NCBI GenBank assembly: GCA_023544525.1
Contig: JAMJFU010000013.1
Location: 1 to 37,314, forward strand
DNA from: Anaerolineae bacterium
Lineage (GTDB): Bacteria; Chloroflexota; Anaerolineae; JAAYZQ01
Reading direction: 5' to 3'
Length of the DNA stretch: 37,314 nt
Shown here: one piece after another, positions 1 to 9,274 of the stretch
Position numbering within the stretch: the first letter of the stretch is position 1
How the letters are laid out: every line of letters begins with the position of its first letter
Made by a program: the position numbers and the translations under genes
The notes under the pieces: model-generated
Told to the model about the DNA's origin: nothing
Seen by the model: only the letters and a program-made list of their open reading frames with translations
Database searches by the model: none

Positions 1-1
1 G

Positions 2-811
2 ATGGACTATCACGATCGCTGTACCGCCTGCATCTCCACCCAGGCAGGCTGTGGGATGGGCTGTGTGTTCTGTGCAACAGGCCAGGGCGGGCTGGCCCGG
101 AACCTGTCGCCGGGCGAGATCGTGGCCCAGGTCCTCCATTTCGCCCGAGAGATCCGCACGGAGGAGATCGAGCGGGCCACCGCCCTGGGATATCAGGCCG
201 AGCTGGCAGAGCATCCTATCTCTAACGTGGTGTTGATGGGGATGGGAGAACCCCTGGCCAACTATTCGGCAACCCGGAAGGCCCTCGAAACCCTGACCGA
301 CGATCGGGGTTATAACCTGGGAGCGCGGCGGATCACTGTGTCTACAGTCGGCCTGGTGCCCGGCATCCGCCAACTGGCCGCCGAGGGCCTGCCTGTCAAC
401 CTGGCCGTTTCACTGCATGCGCCGACGGACGAGTTGCGAGATCGGATTGTGCCCATAAACCGCCGCTATCCGTTAGGGGAGTTGATGCCGGCTGTCCGCG
501 ACTATGTGTCCGGAACGGGACGGCGTGTGACCTTTGAGTACGCCTTGATCGATGGGGTCAACGACAGCCTGGAGCAGGCTCGGGATCTGGCGGATCTGCT
601 GGCTGGCATGCTCTGCCACGTCAACCTCATCCCGCTCAATCCGACACACGGGTCCCCGCTCAAGCCCTCCCCGCGAGAACAGGTGGATGCTTTCCGCCAG
701 GAATTGCAGTGGGCTGGGATTCCAGTCACGGTACGCATGCGCCGGGGGATCGACATTGAGGCTGGCTGTGGGCAGCTTCGCCAGCGCCAGACCAACATCG
801 AACTTGGCTGA
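2..811 (+). CDS. rlmN: 23S rRNA/tRNA adenine-C2 methyltransferase RlmN (5' truncated by window edge)
   Basis: Radical SAM enzyme that methylates C2 of an adenine in 23S rRNA (and some tRNAs). The visible 269 residues carry the radical SAM cluster motif C17-x3-C21-x2-C24, the family motif [20 protein letters not shown] in the barrel, and near the C-terminus the block [11 protein letters not shown], whose C256 matches the family's methyl-carrying cysteine. RlmN proteins are usually about 350 residues, so roughly the first 90-100 residues lie left of the window; the ATG at position 2 is almost certainly internal because the frame is open to the edge. Its place just before rpe matches the Firmicutes rlmN (yloN)...rpe order, although the phosphatase, kinase and RsgA genes that separate them in Bacillus subtilis are missing here. 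RlmN rather than Cfr is inferred from this housekeeping context. Confidence 0.95.
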   Translation: MDYHDRCTACISTQAGCGMGCVFCATGQGGLARNLSPGEIVAQVLHFAREIRTEEIERATALGYQAELAEHPISNVVLMGMGEPLANYSATRKALETLTDDRGYNLGARRITVSTVGLVPGIRQLAAEGLPVNLAVSLHAPTDELRDRIVPINRRYPLGELMPAVRDYVSGTGRRVTFEYALIDGVNDSLEQARDLADLLAGMLCHVNLIPLNPTHGSPLKPSPREQVDAFRQELQWAGIPVTVRMRRGIDIEAGCGQLRQRQTNIELG

Positions 812-815
812 TTAC

Positions 816-844
816 TTGCATTTTTGCTCAAAAACGGGTATCAT
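816..844 (+). promoter_or_regulatory. Predicted sigma70-type promoter for rpe
   Basis: TTGCAT at 816-821 and TATCAT at 839-844 are separated by exactly 17 bases in the gap between rlmN and rpe. The predicted transcript would have a leader of roughly 130 bases before rpe. Both hexamers match consensus in four or five of six positions. Seen by eye only. Confidence 0.45.
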
Positions 845-979
845 ACCAACTGAAGCCTTTGAGCACCCTGGTCTGCCTGGCATGGCCCGAGGGCGCACGT
901 GACTGGCTGCGGGCGACTCCCATAAGCTGCGGCGGCCTCGTCGCCTGGAGGACCGGGTTTTTGGGTCAGGTGGCTGGAG

Positions 980-1648
980 ATGAATGTGGACTACTACTAC
1001 AAGATTGCGCCGTCAATTCTAGCCGCTGACTTTGCCCATTTGGGGGCCCAGGTGGCAGAGGCGGAACAAGCTGGCGCTGACTATATCCACGTCGACGTCA
1101 TGGATGGCCACTTTGTGCCCAATATCACCATGGGCCCGCAGATAGTAAGGGCTGTGCGCAGCGTCACACGTTTGCCTTTGGACGTGCATCTTATGGTAGA
1201 ATCGCCCGAGGCGTACGTGGGCCATTTCTGCGAGGCAGGGGCCAGCATCCTGACCGTCCACGTCGAGACCTGCCCCCACCTGCACCGGACCATCCAACAG
1301 ATCAAAGAACTGGGTTGCAGGGCAGGCGTGACCCTCAACCCCGCAACGCCGGTGACCAGTCTCGAGGAGATCATCCCCTACGTGGACCTCGTATTGGTGA
1401 TGACGGTCAACCCCGGTTTCGGAGGACAGACCTATATCGAGACCATGACAGCCAAGATCCAGCGTGTACGGGCGATGTTGGATGCCGACAATCCTGGCGC
1501 CGAACTGGAAGTGGATGGGGGCATTGGCCCAGAGACGGCACACAGGGTGGTCGAGGCAGGAGCAACGGTCCTGGTGATAGGGTCGGCGATTTTTGGCGCT
1601 AAAGAGGGGGTGACACGCGCAATCGAGCGAATCCGTCAGGCGGCATGA
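980..1648 (+). CDS. rpe: Ribulose-phosphate 3-epimerase
   Basis: Interconverts ribulose-5-phosphate and xylulose-5-phosphate in the pentose phosphate pathway (cytosolic TIM barrel). At 222 residues it is normal length. Visible family blocks are [46 protein letters not shown] and EVDGGI. By family knowledge H37, D39, H70 and D179 are the metal ligands, with the two aspartates acting as acid/base catalysts. The start is uncertain by two codons: the GGAG at 976-979 touches the ATG at 980, whereas a GTG at 986 lies six bases downstream of it and may be the true start. It is followed by a convergent rpmB with a shared hairpin between them. Confidence 0.96.
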   Translation: MNVDYYYKIAPSILAADFAHLGAQVAEAEQAGADYIHVDVMDGHFVPNITMGPQIVRAVRSVTRLPLDVHLMVESPEAYVGHFCEAGASILTVHVETCPHLHRTIQQIKELGCRAGVTLNPATPVTSLEEIIPYVDLVLVMTVNPGFGGQTYIETMTAKIQRVRAMLDADNPGAELEVDGGIGPETAHRVVEAGATVLVIGSAIFGAKEGVTRAIERIRQAA

Positions 1649-1694
1649 AAGAAAGAAACCCGTTTCCGGCGGTACGCGCGCCGGATGACGGGTT
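1647..1694 (-). terminator. Rho-independent terminator of rpmB
   Basis: An inverted repeat pairs AACCCGTTTCCGGC (1657-1670) with GCCGGATGACGGGTT (1680-1694) around a short GC-rich loop. On the minus strand the hairpin is followed by a T-rich run (TTTCTTTCTTTC), the expected polarity for terminating rpmB. It may also act on rpe from the other side, but there is no T-run in that direction. Confidence 0.6.
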
Positions 1695-1739
1695 CGAGTT
1701 GGGCCAGAACGGCCACTGGCGAGGGGACGCCGTCTTGTG

Positions 1740-1919
1740 CTAGTTCTTGTTCAGTGTCCGCAGGCAGCGCGTGCAGACCTTGAGGGTTTGAGGGTTACCC
1801 TCTTTAAAGATCGTGACTTTTTGTATGTTCGGCTTCCACTGACGCTTGGTTTTGACGTTCGAGTGGCTGACGTTATGCCCAAACGAAGGAGTCTTGCCGC
1901 AGATATCGCATTTTGCCAT
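1740..1919 (-). CDS. rpmB: 50S ribosomal protein L28 (zinc-binding form)
   Basis: Small large-subunit ribosomal protein of 59 residues. The sequence MAKCDICGKTP at the N-terminus and CTRC near the C-terminus supply two CxxC pairs, so this is the zinc-binding form of L28. The frame is open five codons upstream, but MAKCDIC is the family start and an AGAGGTG ribosome binding site lies just before the ATG at 1919. It is the only minus-strand gene in the left half and sits between rpe and the asp23/fakA pair. The same divergent position of rpmB against yloU-yloV is known from Bacillus subtilis, which supports conserved synteny rather than rearrangement. Confidence 0.96.
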   Translation of the reverse strand: MAKCDICGKTPSFGHNVSHSNVKTKRQWKPNIQKVTIFKEGNPQTLKVCTRCLRTLNKN

Positions 1920-1989
1920 GAGCGCACCTCTCACATGAATAGAGCCAGCCCATACCAGCGCTGGCCCCGAACAGTCTGGTTACACGACT

Positions 1990-2018
1990 ATCTTACCATA
2001 TGCGCCGCATTAACGCAA
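1990..2018 (-). promoter_or_regulatory. Predicted promoter for rpmB
   Basis: Read on the minus strand, TTGCGT (2018-2013) and TAAGAT (1995-1990) are separated by 17 bases and lie about 70 bases upstream of the rpmB start. No equally good promoter was found for the divergent asp23 gene in the same gap. Confidence 0.45.
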
Positions 2019-2067
2019 ACCCGGCTGGGGCGAGTGCAATAGACCGACCAACGAGGTAGATCTTTTC

Positions 2068-2418
2068 ATGGAACAAAGCAGGTTAGGTAAAATCGAAGTG
2101 ACACCGACGGCGATTGCCAGTCTTGCGAGCCAGTCCGTGTTGGAATGCTACGGGGTTGTGGGCATGGCGGTCAAGGATCTGGCGAGTGGCATCGTCCAGA
2201 TCCTGCAACCGTCCAGTCACCGACGCGGGGTCGAAGTCCATATCGATGGAAGTGACATCGTGATCGATCTGTACGTGGTCATCGAATACGGCACACGTGT
2301 TGCGGTCGTCGCGCGCAATATACAGAGTGTGGTCAAGTATACGCTCGAAAAGGCCCTGGGCGTGCCTGTGGCAGCAGTGAATGTACACGTGCAGGATCTG
2401 CGCGTGAGCACCGAGTAG
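2068..2418 (+). CDS. Asp23/Gls24 family protein (YloU-like)
   Basis: A 116-residue Asp23/Gls24 (DUF322) domain protein. The family signature is visible as GKIEVTPTAIASLASQSVLE at the start, the central GVEVHIDGSDIVIDLYVVIEYG, and the ending VAAVNVHVQDL. These proteins are cytosolic or membrane-associated; in Gram-positive bacteria members affect envelope stress and lipid metabolism, but the molecular activity is not established. Position directly before fakA is the same as yloU-yloV in Bacillus subtilis. A GAGG about 11 bases upstream supports the ATG. A second, diverged paralogue lies at 13703-14077. Confidence 0.9.
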   Translation: MEQSRLGKIEVTPTAIASLASQSVLECYGVVGMAVKDLASGIVQILQPSSHRRGVEVHIDGSDIVIDLYVVIEYGTRVAVVARNIQSVVKYTLEKALGVPVAAVNVHVQDLRVSTE

Positions 2419-2520
2419 GGTTCGGCGCGCCTGGCACGGGCTACGGATCCCATTGCCCGGTCAGAGACCCCTCCCATTCCCAGGCGATTCTAGCGCCCAG
2501 ATTGCCAGGAGGCAGAAGCA

Positions 2521-4200
2521 TTGACGGAACATGAAACAACTGCGGTTGGAGGCAACGAGCCCTCTTCCACGCGGCACGGAGCTCCCACCCAGTATTGCGA
2601 TGGCAGAGGCCTGAAACGTTTGATCGGAGCAGGCCTGGCCTGGCTAGAACGCCATCAGCAAGCCATAAACGCCCTGAATGTCTACCCCGTACCCGATGGC
2701 GACACTGGGACCAACATGCTTCTGACCATGCAATCGGCCTATCAAGAGATCCAAGACTCACCGGAGGACGAGGTGGGGATCATTGCCCAGAAGGTGGCCC
2801 ACGGCGCACTGATGGGAGCCCGGGGGAACTCGGGCGTGATCCTGTCGCAGATCTTTCGTGGCTTTGCCCGTACCCTGGACGGGATTGAGGCCTTTGATAC
2901 GGTTGTTCTTGCTGCTGCTCTTCGGGAAGCCGCCGCGACAGCGTATAAGGGCGTCATAAAACCGGTGGAGGGCACCATCTTGACGGTGGCCCGCGAGGCA
3001 GCGGAGGCCGCCGTTGGCGCTGCGGCCAGCAGCGACGACCTGGGTTACGTTCTAGCCCAGGTTGTCCGTGAGGCCAGGGAGTCGGTGACACGGACCCCAT
3101 CCTTGTTGCCAGTGTTGGCCGAGGCTGGGGTTGTAGACGCCGGCGGTCAGGGCTTGCATATCATCCTGGAGGGCATGTTGCGCTATTCCCGGGGAGAACA
3201 ATATACCGTTGACAACGAACTGGCCGCGGCCATGGATCTGCACGACCTGCACGTGGAGGGGGAAGAGGGATACGGCTACGATGTGCAGTTCATCATCCAA
3301 GGCGAACGACTGGATGTGGAAAAGATCCGGGAGACGATCGCGGCGATGGGAGACTCGGCCCTGGTTGTGGGTGACTCCCGTGCGGTCAAGGTCCATGTTC
3401 ACACACCAGAGCCGGGCACACCCATCAACTATGGGGCAGGGTTGGGTTCTCTGAGCCGGGTAACGATCGAGAATATGCAGGAGCAGTATCAGGAGTTCAT
3501 CCTGAGCAAGGCACAGAAGCCTGTGGTGCAGCCCGAGCATCCGGGACGCATTGGCACAGTGGTCGTGGCGCCGGGACCAGGGCTGACCAGCGTCTTTGAG
3601 AGCCTGGGCGCCAGCAGCGTTGTGTCGGGCGGGCAGACCATGAATCCCAGCACCGAAGAGCTGCTGCACGCCGTGGAGAGAGTGGCCAGCAACGATGTAA
3701 TCGTCTTGCCCAACAACAAGAACATCATACTGGCTGCTGAACAGACGAAGGAGCTCTCGGAAAAGAACATTGAGGTAGTGCCCACCATCAGTGTGCCGCA
3801 GGGGATCGCGGCCCTTCTGGCCCTGAACTACCAGGCCGACGTCGAGGCCAATGCCCGGATCATGGCCGAGGCGGCCGAGCATATTGAGACCATCGAGATT
3901 ACGAGGGCTGTGCGCTCGGTGCAGATCAACGGTATGAGCGTGGAGGAAGGCGAGGTAATCGGCCTTATCAATGGCACGCTGAAACTCAAGGGAACGGCTG
4001 CGACCGAAGTGGCTCTGGATGCTCTGGGTGAGGTCCATGCTGAGGATTACGAGATCATCACCATCTATTATGGCGAGATGGTGACGCACGATCAGGCCGA
4101 GCAGCTATCGGAAGAGACCTCTGAGCGCTATCCTGAGCAGGAGACCGAGGTCATAGATGGCGGCCAGCCTCACTACTACTTTATCATGTCGGTAGAATAG
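2521..4200 (+). CDS. fakA: Fatty acid kinase catalytic subunit FakA (DhaL/YloV family)
   Basis: ATP-dependent kinase that phosphorylates fatty acids bound to FakB (DegV) proteins, producing acyl-phosphate for phospholipid synthesis. Residues about 30-220 form the DhaL nucleotide-binding domain, with the metal-binding motif NVYPVPDGDTGTNM at 53-66 (D59, D61) and HGALMGARGNSGVILSQIF after it. A middle linker domain and a C-terminal domain (about 340-559, starting GRIGTVVVAPGPG) follow. At 559 residues it matches FakA/YloV. The start is TTG: AGGAGG (2507-2512) sits eight bases upstream and no better ATG exists before the DhaL domain. The immediately following two degV genes are the expected FakB partners, so kinase and carriers form one operon with the asp23 gene. 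Confidence 0.93.
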   Translation: MTEHETTAVGGNEPSSTRHGAPTQYCDGRGLKRLIGAGLAWLERHQQAINALNVYPVPDGDTGTNMLLTMQSAYQEIQDSPEDEVGIIAQKVAHGALMGARGNSGVILSQIFRGFARTLDGIEAFDTVVLAAALREAAATAYKGVIKPVEGTILTVAREAAEAAVGAAASSDDLGYVLAQVVREARESVTRTPSLLPVLAEAGVVDAGGQGLHIILEGMLRYSRGEQYTVDNELAAAMDLHDLHVEGEEGYGYDVQFIIQGERLDVEKIRETIAAMGDSALVVGDSRAVKVHVHTPEPGTPINYGAGLGSLSRVTIENMQEQYQEFILSKAQKPVVQPEHPGRIGTVVVAPGPGLTSVFESLGASSVVSGGQTMNPSTEELLHAVERVASNDVIVLPNNKNIILAAEQTKELSEKNIEVVPTISVPQGIAALLALNYQADVEANARIMAEAAEHIETIEITRAVRSVQINGMSVEEGEVIGLINGTLKLKGTAATEVALDALGEVHAEDYEIITIYYGEMVTHDQAEQLSEETSERYPEQETEVIDGGQPHYYFIMSVE

Positions 4201-4220
4201 GCCCGGAGGCACAACAGGCA

Positions 4221-5075
4221 ATGGCAAACGTGCGTATCGTTACTGACGTTACAGCTAATCTCGATCCGGGCCTCGTCGAGCAGTTCAAGATCACGGTGCT
4301 GCCCATCGAGATCCGAGTCGGGGATGCGCTGCATGTGATCGGTCCTGGCGAGGCTGGCGAGGATCTCTTTGAGCAGATGGCAGAGGACCCGGCTCAATCG
4401 TCGTCCGTGACGATCCCTGCCAGTGTCTTTCACAGGGCTTTCACAGAGCTGTGCAGGCAAACTGAGCAGATCCTGGTGATTGTCACGTCGAGCAAGCTAA
4501 GCGGGGCCTTCGAACAGGCCAGGATTGCGTCGCAGGCGTTTTTGGGACGGTGCCGCATCGTCGTTCTCGATTCCATGTCGGTTTCCTGGGGGCTGGGGTT
4601 GATGGTCAGGGCGGCGGCCCGGGCAGCAAGCCGGTCCTTGCTGCTGGACGAAATCGTGCGCATGGTGCGGGGAATCCTGCCGCACATTTACTTTGTGTTC
4701 CTCGTGGAGCGTCTGGACTATTTGGAGAAGGGCGGCCGGCTAGGGGCAGCCCAGGCACTTCTGGGCACGATGCTACGCATCAAGCCTTTGCTGCTCATGG
4801 AAGATGGTGAGATTGTTTCCCTGGAAAAGGTACGCACACGGTCGGCTGCGCTCGAGAAACTGGTGGATTTTGTCACCGAGTTCGCCACCATCGAGGAGGT
4901 GATGATCCTCAAGAGCCCTGTGGACAGCGAGCTCAACGGTTTGATACCGGAGTTGAAGGAGCTGCTCAAGCAAGCTCTGCCGCGCCAGCAGTTCGAGACG
5001 ATCGATTACGATCCCATCCTTGCCACTCACCTGGGCCCGGAGGCTCTGGGCATCATCGTCTACGAGGGCCTGTAG
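4221..5075 (+). CDS. DegV family fatty-acid-binding protein (FakB-like, copy 1)
   Basis: A 284-residue DegV protein, the family that carries a fatty acid for phosphorylation by FakA. Diagnostic blocks are RIVTDVTANL at the start, the SSKLSGAFEQA segment, LDYLEKGGRLGAAQALLGTML followed by IKPLL, and the terminal HLGPEALGI. The usual TSQPS-type lipid-contact motif near residue 60 is degenerate here (SSSVTIPA), in contrast to the next gene. That difference may mean another acyl preference; this is inference. The gene starts 20 bases after fakA behind a GGAGG. Both DegV copies are only distantly alike, so this is an old duplication. Confidence 0.9.
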   Translation: MANVRIVTDVTANLDPGLVEQFKITVLPIEIRVGDALHVIGPGEAGEDLFEQMAEDPAQSSSVTIPASVFHRAFTELCRQTEQILVIVTSSKLSGAFEQARIASQAFLGRCRIVVLDSMSVSWGLGLMVRAAARAASRSLLLDEIVRMVRGILPHIYFVFLVERLDYLEKGGRLGAAQALLGTMLRIKPLLLMEDGEIVSLEKVRTRSAALEKLVDFVTEFATIEEVMILKSPVDSELNGLIPELKELLKQALPRQQFETIDYDPILATHLGPEALGIIVYEGL

Positions 5076-5131
5076 GTGGGTCACTGCCCGGACAGGGCGA
5101 CAGGCAGTGGATGGACAGGAAGGAAACAGGC

Positions 5132-5986
5132 ATGAGGCGTGTGGGGGTCGTCACCGACAGCACTGCAGACATCCCTGTGCGCCTGGCATCAGAGCTGGAG
5201 ATCCATGTGGTGCCCTGCCAGGTGTTCTTCGGAGAGAAGCTATACCGGGACGGCCTGGACCTGACACCAGAATCGTTCTATAAGGAGCTGGCCAGCAGCT
5301 CAGAGCTACCGCGCACGTCCCAGCCGGCTGTGAGTTCGTTCGTCGAGGCATACCATCAGCTCCTGGAGCAGGAGCACTGCAAGTCCGTGGTCTCGATCCA
5401 TGTGGCCGGCAATCTCAGTGGGACTTTGAACTCGGCCTGGGCAGCCGCGCAGACGCTGCCCGAACCATCGCGGATCAAGGTCCTGGACTCGGGCCAGGTA
5501 TCGATGGGCATGGGCTGGGCCGTGGTGGAGGCAGCCCGGCTGGCACAAAGAGGTGGGACAGGAGATGAGGTGGCTGACCTGGTTTGGAGATGCGTGCCCC
5601 GGCTCCGGACTGTGGCAATGATCGACACCCTGGAGAACCTGTACAAGGGCGGGCGGATCAGCCAGTTTTCAGCCACCATTGGCTCGGCGCTGCAGATCAA
5701 GCCGTTAGTGAGCCTCCAGGCTGGAGAGCTCTCAGTATGGGCTCGAGTACGCACTCGCTCGAGGGCCCTTGATGCGCTGGTGGACCGGGTGCGGGGATGG
5801 GGCAAGGTAGCCGAGATGGCGGCGCTTCACGCTGACGCCGAAGAGCTCTTGGACAGCCTGGTCAGCCGCCTGCACGGCGCTTTTCCGAGAGAAAAGATGC
5901 TGGTCTTGCCGGCTGGTTCGGCATTGACCACCCACCTGGGACTGGGTGCCGTTGGAGTCTGCGCCCTCCTGGAACCCGACGCCTGA
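5132..5986 (+). CDS. DegV family fatty-acid-binding protein (FakB-like, copy 2)
   Basis: Second DegV/FakB carrier, 284 residues from the preferred start. It shows the canonical VVTDSTADIP N-terminus, the lipid-contact motif TSQPAVSSF, NLSGTLNSA, the block LENLYKGGRISQFSATIGSAL with IKPLV, and the terminal THLGLGAVGV. I chose ATG 5132 because AGGAAGG (5117-5123) lies eight bases upstream; an in-frame ATG at 5111 would add seven residues but has only a weak ribosome binding site. With fakA and the preceding degV it makes a complete kinase with two alternative carriers, as in organisms that hold separate FakB proteins for different fatty acids. Confidence 0.92.
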   Translation: MRRVGVVTDSTADIPVRLASELEIHVVPCQVFFGEKLYRDGLDLTPESFYKELASSSELPRTSQPAVSSFVEAYHQLLEQEHCKSVVSIHVAGNLSGTLNSAWAAAQTLPEPSRIKVLDSGQVSMGMGWAVVEAARLAQRGGTGDEVADLVWRCVPRLRTVAMIDTLENLYKGGRISQFSATIGSALQIKPLVSLQAGELSVWARVRTRSRALDALVDRVRGWGKVAEMAALHADAEELLDSLVSRLHGAFPREKMLVLPAGSALTTHLGLGAVGVCALLEPDA

Positions 5987-6111
5987 GTTCGCGGGTCTGC
6001 GGCAGCTATGGTCTGGTGGGTGCCTGGAAAGTCACCGGAGATTCAAGGTCGAGGCGGAGTTTCCGCCCGTGTTTGGCAGAGACAGGAAGTTGGTAGTGAG
6101 TTGGAGGTGTG

Positions 6112-8625
6112 ATGCTCGCAGCTTTTGAAAAGCTGGAGAAGATTTTGAGGCTTGAAGAAACCCACGGGTACCGCGATCGGGCGGTGATCGGAGGGTTTGA
6201 CACCTTTGTCCGGGTCTGGCAAGAGGAGGCCCTTGGACAAGGTCCCGAAGAGACACAGGTGCGCCTGATAGACGAGATCGTCGATCTGCTGGCCGGTTAC
6301 GGAAATGCAGACCATAGGCGCAGGGTCGAGGTCATAAATGATATCCTGAGCCGGCTTTCGTCCGAAATTGAGCCGGCGACAGGCCCGCGGCGACCATCGC
6401 CGTACAAGCCCGGCAGCCCTGCTGCCAAGGCCGTTGAGGTGCAGATGCCACCTCCCCAGAAGCCTGGCAGTGCGGCCACTCCCGCGGCAGCGCCTCCTCC
6501 ACCCCCACCAGAGCCAGCTCCTGCAAAAGAACGGACGAGCAGCGGGTTGGATGCGCCGGTCACCACGCTGCCCGGCGTGAGCACTGCTTACTCAGCCAGA
6601 CTCGAGAGATTGGGTATCCAGACCGTCCGGGACATGATCTATCACTTTCCCCACCGCTACGACGACTATAGCCAGCTCAAGCCTATCAACCGGCTGGAAT
6701 ACGGCGACGAAACGACGGTGATCGGCACCATCTGGGAGACTCGCACCCACAAGACACGGAGTGGCAGCGCGATCGTGACCAGCGTCATTGCCGATGCCTC
6801 CGGCACCATCGAGGCCGTCTGGTTCAACCAGCCCTACCTGACCCGCCAGCTTCGAGCCGGCCGGCGGATCGTGCTCAGCGGCAAAGTCGACGAGTACCTT
6901 GGACGCTTGCGACTGCAATCGCCGTCGTGGGAGCCTTTGGAGAAGGAGTTGATCCACACGGGCCGGATGGTGCCGGTCTATCCCCTGACGCGCGGCGTCA
7001 GTTCGCGGTGGATGCGCCGCCTCATAAAGCGGGTGCTCGACCACTGGGTACCCCTCCTGGACGACTATCTGCCCGACCCGGTCCGTGAGCGGGAGCAGCT
7101 CCTGGAGCTGCCGGCGGCCATCCAGCAGATCCACTTCCCCGAGAGCAAGCAAACCAGGGACGAGGCGCGGCGGCGCCTGTCATTCGACGAGTTCTTTTTC
7201 ATCCAGCTGGGCATGCTACAGCACCGGTTGTCCTGGCAGAGCCAGGAAGCTGCGCCCATCGAGCTGGACAGTGGCCTGCTGTCGGCATTCCTGGAGTCCC
7301 TGTCCTTCGAGCTGACGGATGCGCAAAAGCGCAGCCTGGAAACCATCCTTGGGGATCTATCAGAGCCTATCCCGATGAGCCGGCTCTTGCAGGGGGACGT
7401 CGGGTCAGGCAAGACGGTCGTGGCAGCCGCTGCCATGCTGATGGCCGTGGCGGCTGGCAAGCAGGCAGCCCTTATGGCACCCACCGAGATCCTGGCCGAG
7501 CAGCACTACCGCACAGTCTCGGAACTGCTGGCAAACGCCGAAGGCCTCGGCTTGGGCCGGCCAGTCTCTGTCGAGCTGTTGACGGGAAGCCTGGGCCGGG
7601 TGGACCGGCGCAAGGTATACACTGCCCTGGCATCGGGCGAAGCCGATATCGTCGTCGGCACCCATGCTCTCATTCAGCGACACGTCGCCTTTGACGATTT
7701 GGCGCTGGTCGTGGTGGACGAGCAACACCGGTTCGGTGTGCTCCAGCGCGGCGCGCTACGGAGCAAGGGTGGTGCTCCACACATGCTGGTGATGAGCGCT
7801 ACGCCGATCCCGCGAAGCCTGGCCCTGACTGTCTACGGCGACCTGGAGATATCGGTTATCGACGAGTTGCCACCGGGGCGTGAGCCGATCGAGACTCGCT
7901 GGCTACTGCCACGGGAACGGGAACGGGCCTATAGCTTCCTCCGGAGCCAGATTGAGAAAGGGCGCCAGGCCTTTATCCTCTACCCATTGATCGAAGAGTC
8001 AGACAAGGTCGAGGCAAGGGCTGCTGTCGATGAATATGAGCGGCTGCAGAGCAAGGTCTTTCCAGAGCTGACGCTGGGACTGCTTCATGGTCGTATGAAG
8101 GCGAAGGAAAAGGACAGCGTAATGGAGCGTTTCCGCGCTGGGGAGATCGACATCCTGATCTCGACGTCGGTGATTGAGGTCGGGATCGACGTGCCCAATG
8201 CCACGGTCATGCTGATAGAGGGAGCTGACCGCTTTGGGCTAGCCCAGCTGCACCAGTTCCGGGGACGGGTAGGCCGGGGTGCGTATCGATCGTATTGCCT
8301 GCTGCTCTCGGATAGTGTCTCCCCAGAGGATCCCAAGACGAGGACGACGTGGGAAAGGCTGAGGGCCATCGAAGAGACCCAGGATGGATTCGTGCTGGCC
8401 GAAAAGGACCTGGAACTCCGCGGCCCAGGTGACTTTTTTGGGGTGCGGCAGAGTGGCTTGCCCGCACTGCGGCTGGCGAGCTTGAGCAACCTACAGATCT
8501 TGGAGCAGGCGCGCGGCGAAGCCCTCAAGATCTTTGAAGAGGATCCGGCCCTGACTGGGGCAGAACACCAGCCGCTGGCTGAGCAGGTGGAACGCTTCTG
8601 GCAGGGACAGGGCGATCTCAGTTGA
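6112..8625 (+). CDS. recG: ATP-dependent DNA helicase RecG
   Basis: Superfamily 2 helicase that remodels stalled replication forks and branched DNA. At 837 residues it is longer than Escherichia coli RecG (about 693); the extra part is an N-terminal helical region (about 1-90) plus a proline-rich linker (about 115-145), an extension also known from Thermotoga RecG. The wedge OB-fold follows (about 150-300, starting TLPGVSTAYSARLERLGI). Walker A is GDVGSGKT near 428, the DEQH box near 535, SATPIPRSLAL after it, and the RFRGR-like motif QFRGRVGRG near 716. The preceding GTG at 6109 is one codon upstream; the GGAGG at 6103-6107 favours the ATG at 6112. It ends 18 bases before coaD. Confidence 0.97.
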   Translation: MLAAFEKLEKILRLEETHGYRDRAVIGGFDTFVRVWQEEALGQGPEETQVRLIDEIVDLLAGYGNADHRRRVEVINDILSRLSSEIEPATGPRRPSPYKPGSPAAKAVEVQMPPPQKPGSAATPAAAPPPPPPEPAPAKERTSSGLDAPVTTLPGVSTAYSARLERLGIQTVRDMIYHFPHRYDDYSQLKPINRLEYGDETTVIGTIWETRTHKTRSGSAIVTSVIADASGTIEAVWFNQPYLTRQLRAGRRIVLSGKVDEYLGRLRLQSPSWEPLEKELIHTGRMVPVYPLTRGVSSRWMRRLIKRVLDHWVPLLDDYLPDPVREREQLLELPAAIQQIHFPESKQTRDEARRRLSFDEFFFIQLGMLQHRLSWQSQEAAPIELDSGLLSAFLESLSFELTDAQKRSLETILGDLSEPIPMSRLLQGDVGSGKTVVAAAAMLMAVAAGKQAALMAPTEILAEQHYRTVSELLANAEGLGLGRPVSVELLTGSLGRVDRRKVYTALASGEADIVVGTHALIQRHVAFDDLALVVVDEQHRFGVLQRGALRSKGGAPHMLVMSATPIPRSLALTVYGDLEISVIDELPPGREPIETRWLLPRERERAYSFLRSQIEKGRQAFILYPLIEESDKVEARAAVDEYERLQSKVFPELTLGLLHGRMKAKEKDSVMERFRAGEIDILISTSVIEVGIDVPNATVMLIEGADRFGLAQLHQFRGRVGRGAYRSYCLLLSDSVSPEDPKTRTTWERLRAIEETQDGFVLAEKDLELRGPGDFFGVRQSGLPALRLASLSNLQILEQARGEALKIFEEDPALTGAEHQPLAEQVERFWQGQGDLS

Positions 8626-8643
8626 CGGTCTGGAGAGAGGACA

Positions 8644-9171
8644 ATGCCAACAGCCATTTACCCCGGCACGTTTGATCCGGTACACAACGGGCATATTGAC
8701 ATCGCTACGCGCGCGGCCGGGATCTTTGAGCATCTGACCATGGCTATCTATGCCCGGCCGATGAAGAGCCTGCTATTCAGTGTCGAAGAGCGGAAGGCGA
8801 TGATCGAAGAGGCCATGGCGGGCGTGCCCAACATCAGCGTTGCTACCTACAATCAACTGACTGTAGATTTCGCCCGGCAGCTGGGTGCACAAGTGATTGT
8901 CCGGGGTCTGAGGGTCATCTCGGATTTTGAGTTGGAATTCCAGATGGCGTTGACCAACAAGAAGCTTGATCCAGGTATCGAGGTCGTGTGCTTGATGACG
9001 AGCCAGGAGTATGCGTTCATCAGTGCCAGCACCGTAAAAGAGATAGTCATGTTGGGCGGGTGTGTGGACGGCATGGTGCCACCCCAAGTGGCGGAAGCCA
9101 TGGAGGCCAAGTTTAGAGGACTGGATTCAGAGGGGCAGAGCTCTGTGAGGCTGGTCTCTTTGCGCGATTAG
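8644..9171 (+). CDS. coaD: Pantetheine-phosphate adenylyltransferase
   Basis: Transfers AMP from ATP to 4'-phosphopantetheine, the fourth step of coenzyme A synthesis. The 175 residues start MPTAIYPGTFDPVHNGH with the nucleotidyltransferase motif H14-x-G-H17, continue with RGLRVISDFELEFQMALTN, and hold the second nucleotide-binding signature ISASTVKEI. The C-terminus is about 12 residues longer than in the E. coli enzyme. A GAGAGG lies just upstream of the ATG. Coenzyme A supply fits with the acyl-CoA dehydrogenase and fab genes downstream. Confidence 0.97.
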   Translation: MPTAIYPGTFDPVHNGHIDIATRAAGIFEHLTMAIYARPMKSLLFSVEERKAMIEEAMAGVPNISVATYNQLTVDFARQLGAQVIVRGLRVISDFELEFQMALTNKKLDPGIEVVCLMTSQEYAFISASTVKEIVMLGGCVDGMVPPQVAEAMEAKFRGLDSEGQSSVRLVSLRD

Positions 9172-9274
9172 GCGCGCAGAGCCTTCGCCTCTGAACGCTG
9201 GCTGGCGTCGGATCAGTCCAGCGAATTGCGGCCAAGTCCAGTATATTGTGGATGCACACGAAAGGAGATCACAG

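Noticed and set aside
1680-1700. tRNA T-arm suggested by GGGTTCGAGT
   Set aside because: It is part of the terminator hairpin between rpe and rpmB; no acceptor stem or anticodon arm can be built around it.
3052-4089. 345-codon minus-strand frame opposite fakA
   Set aside because: Antisense shadow of the intact kinase; no motif, no ribosome binding site.
6053-6067. Terminator between the second degV and recG
   Set aside because: Only a 6-bp GGCGGA/TCCGCC stem with a three-base loop and no T-run; too weak to call.
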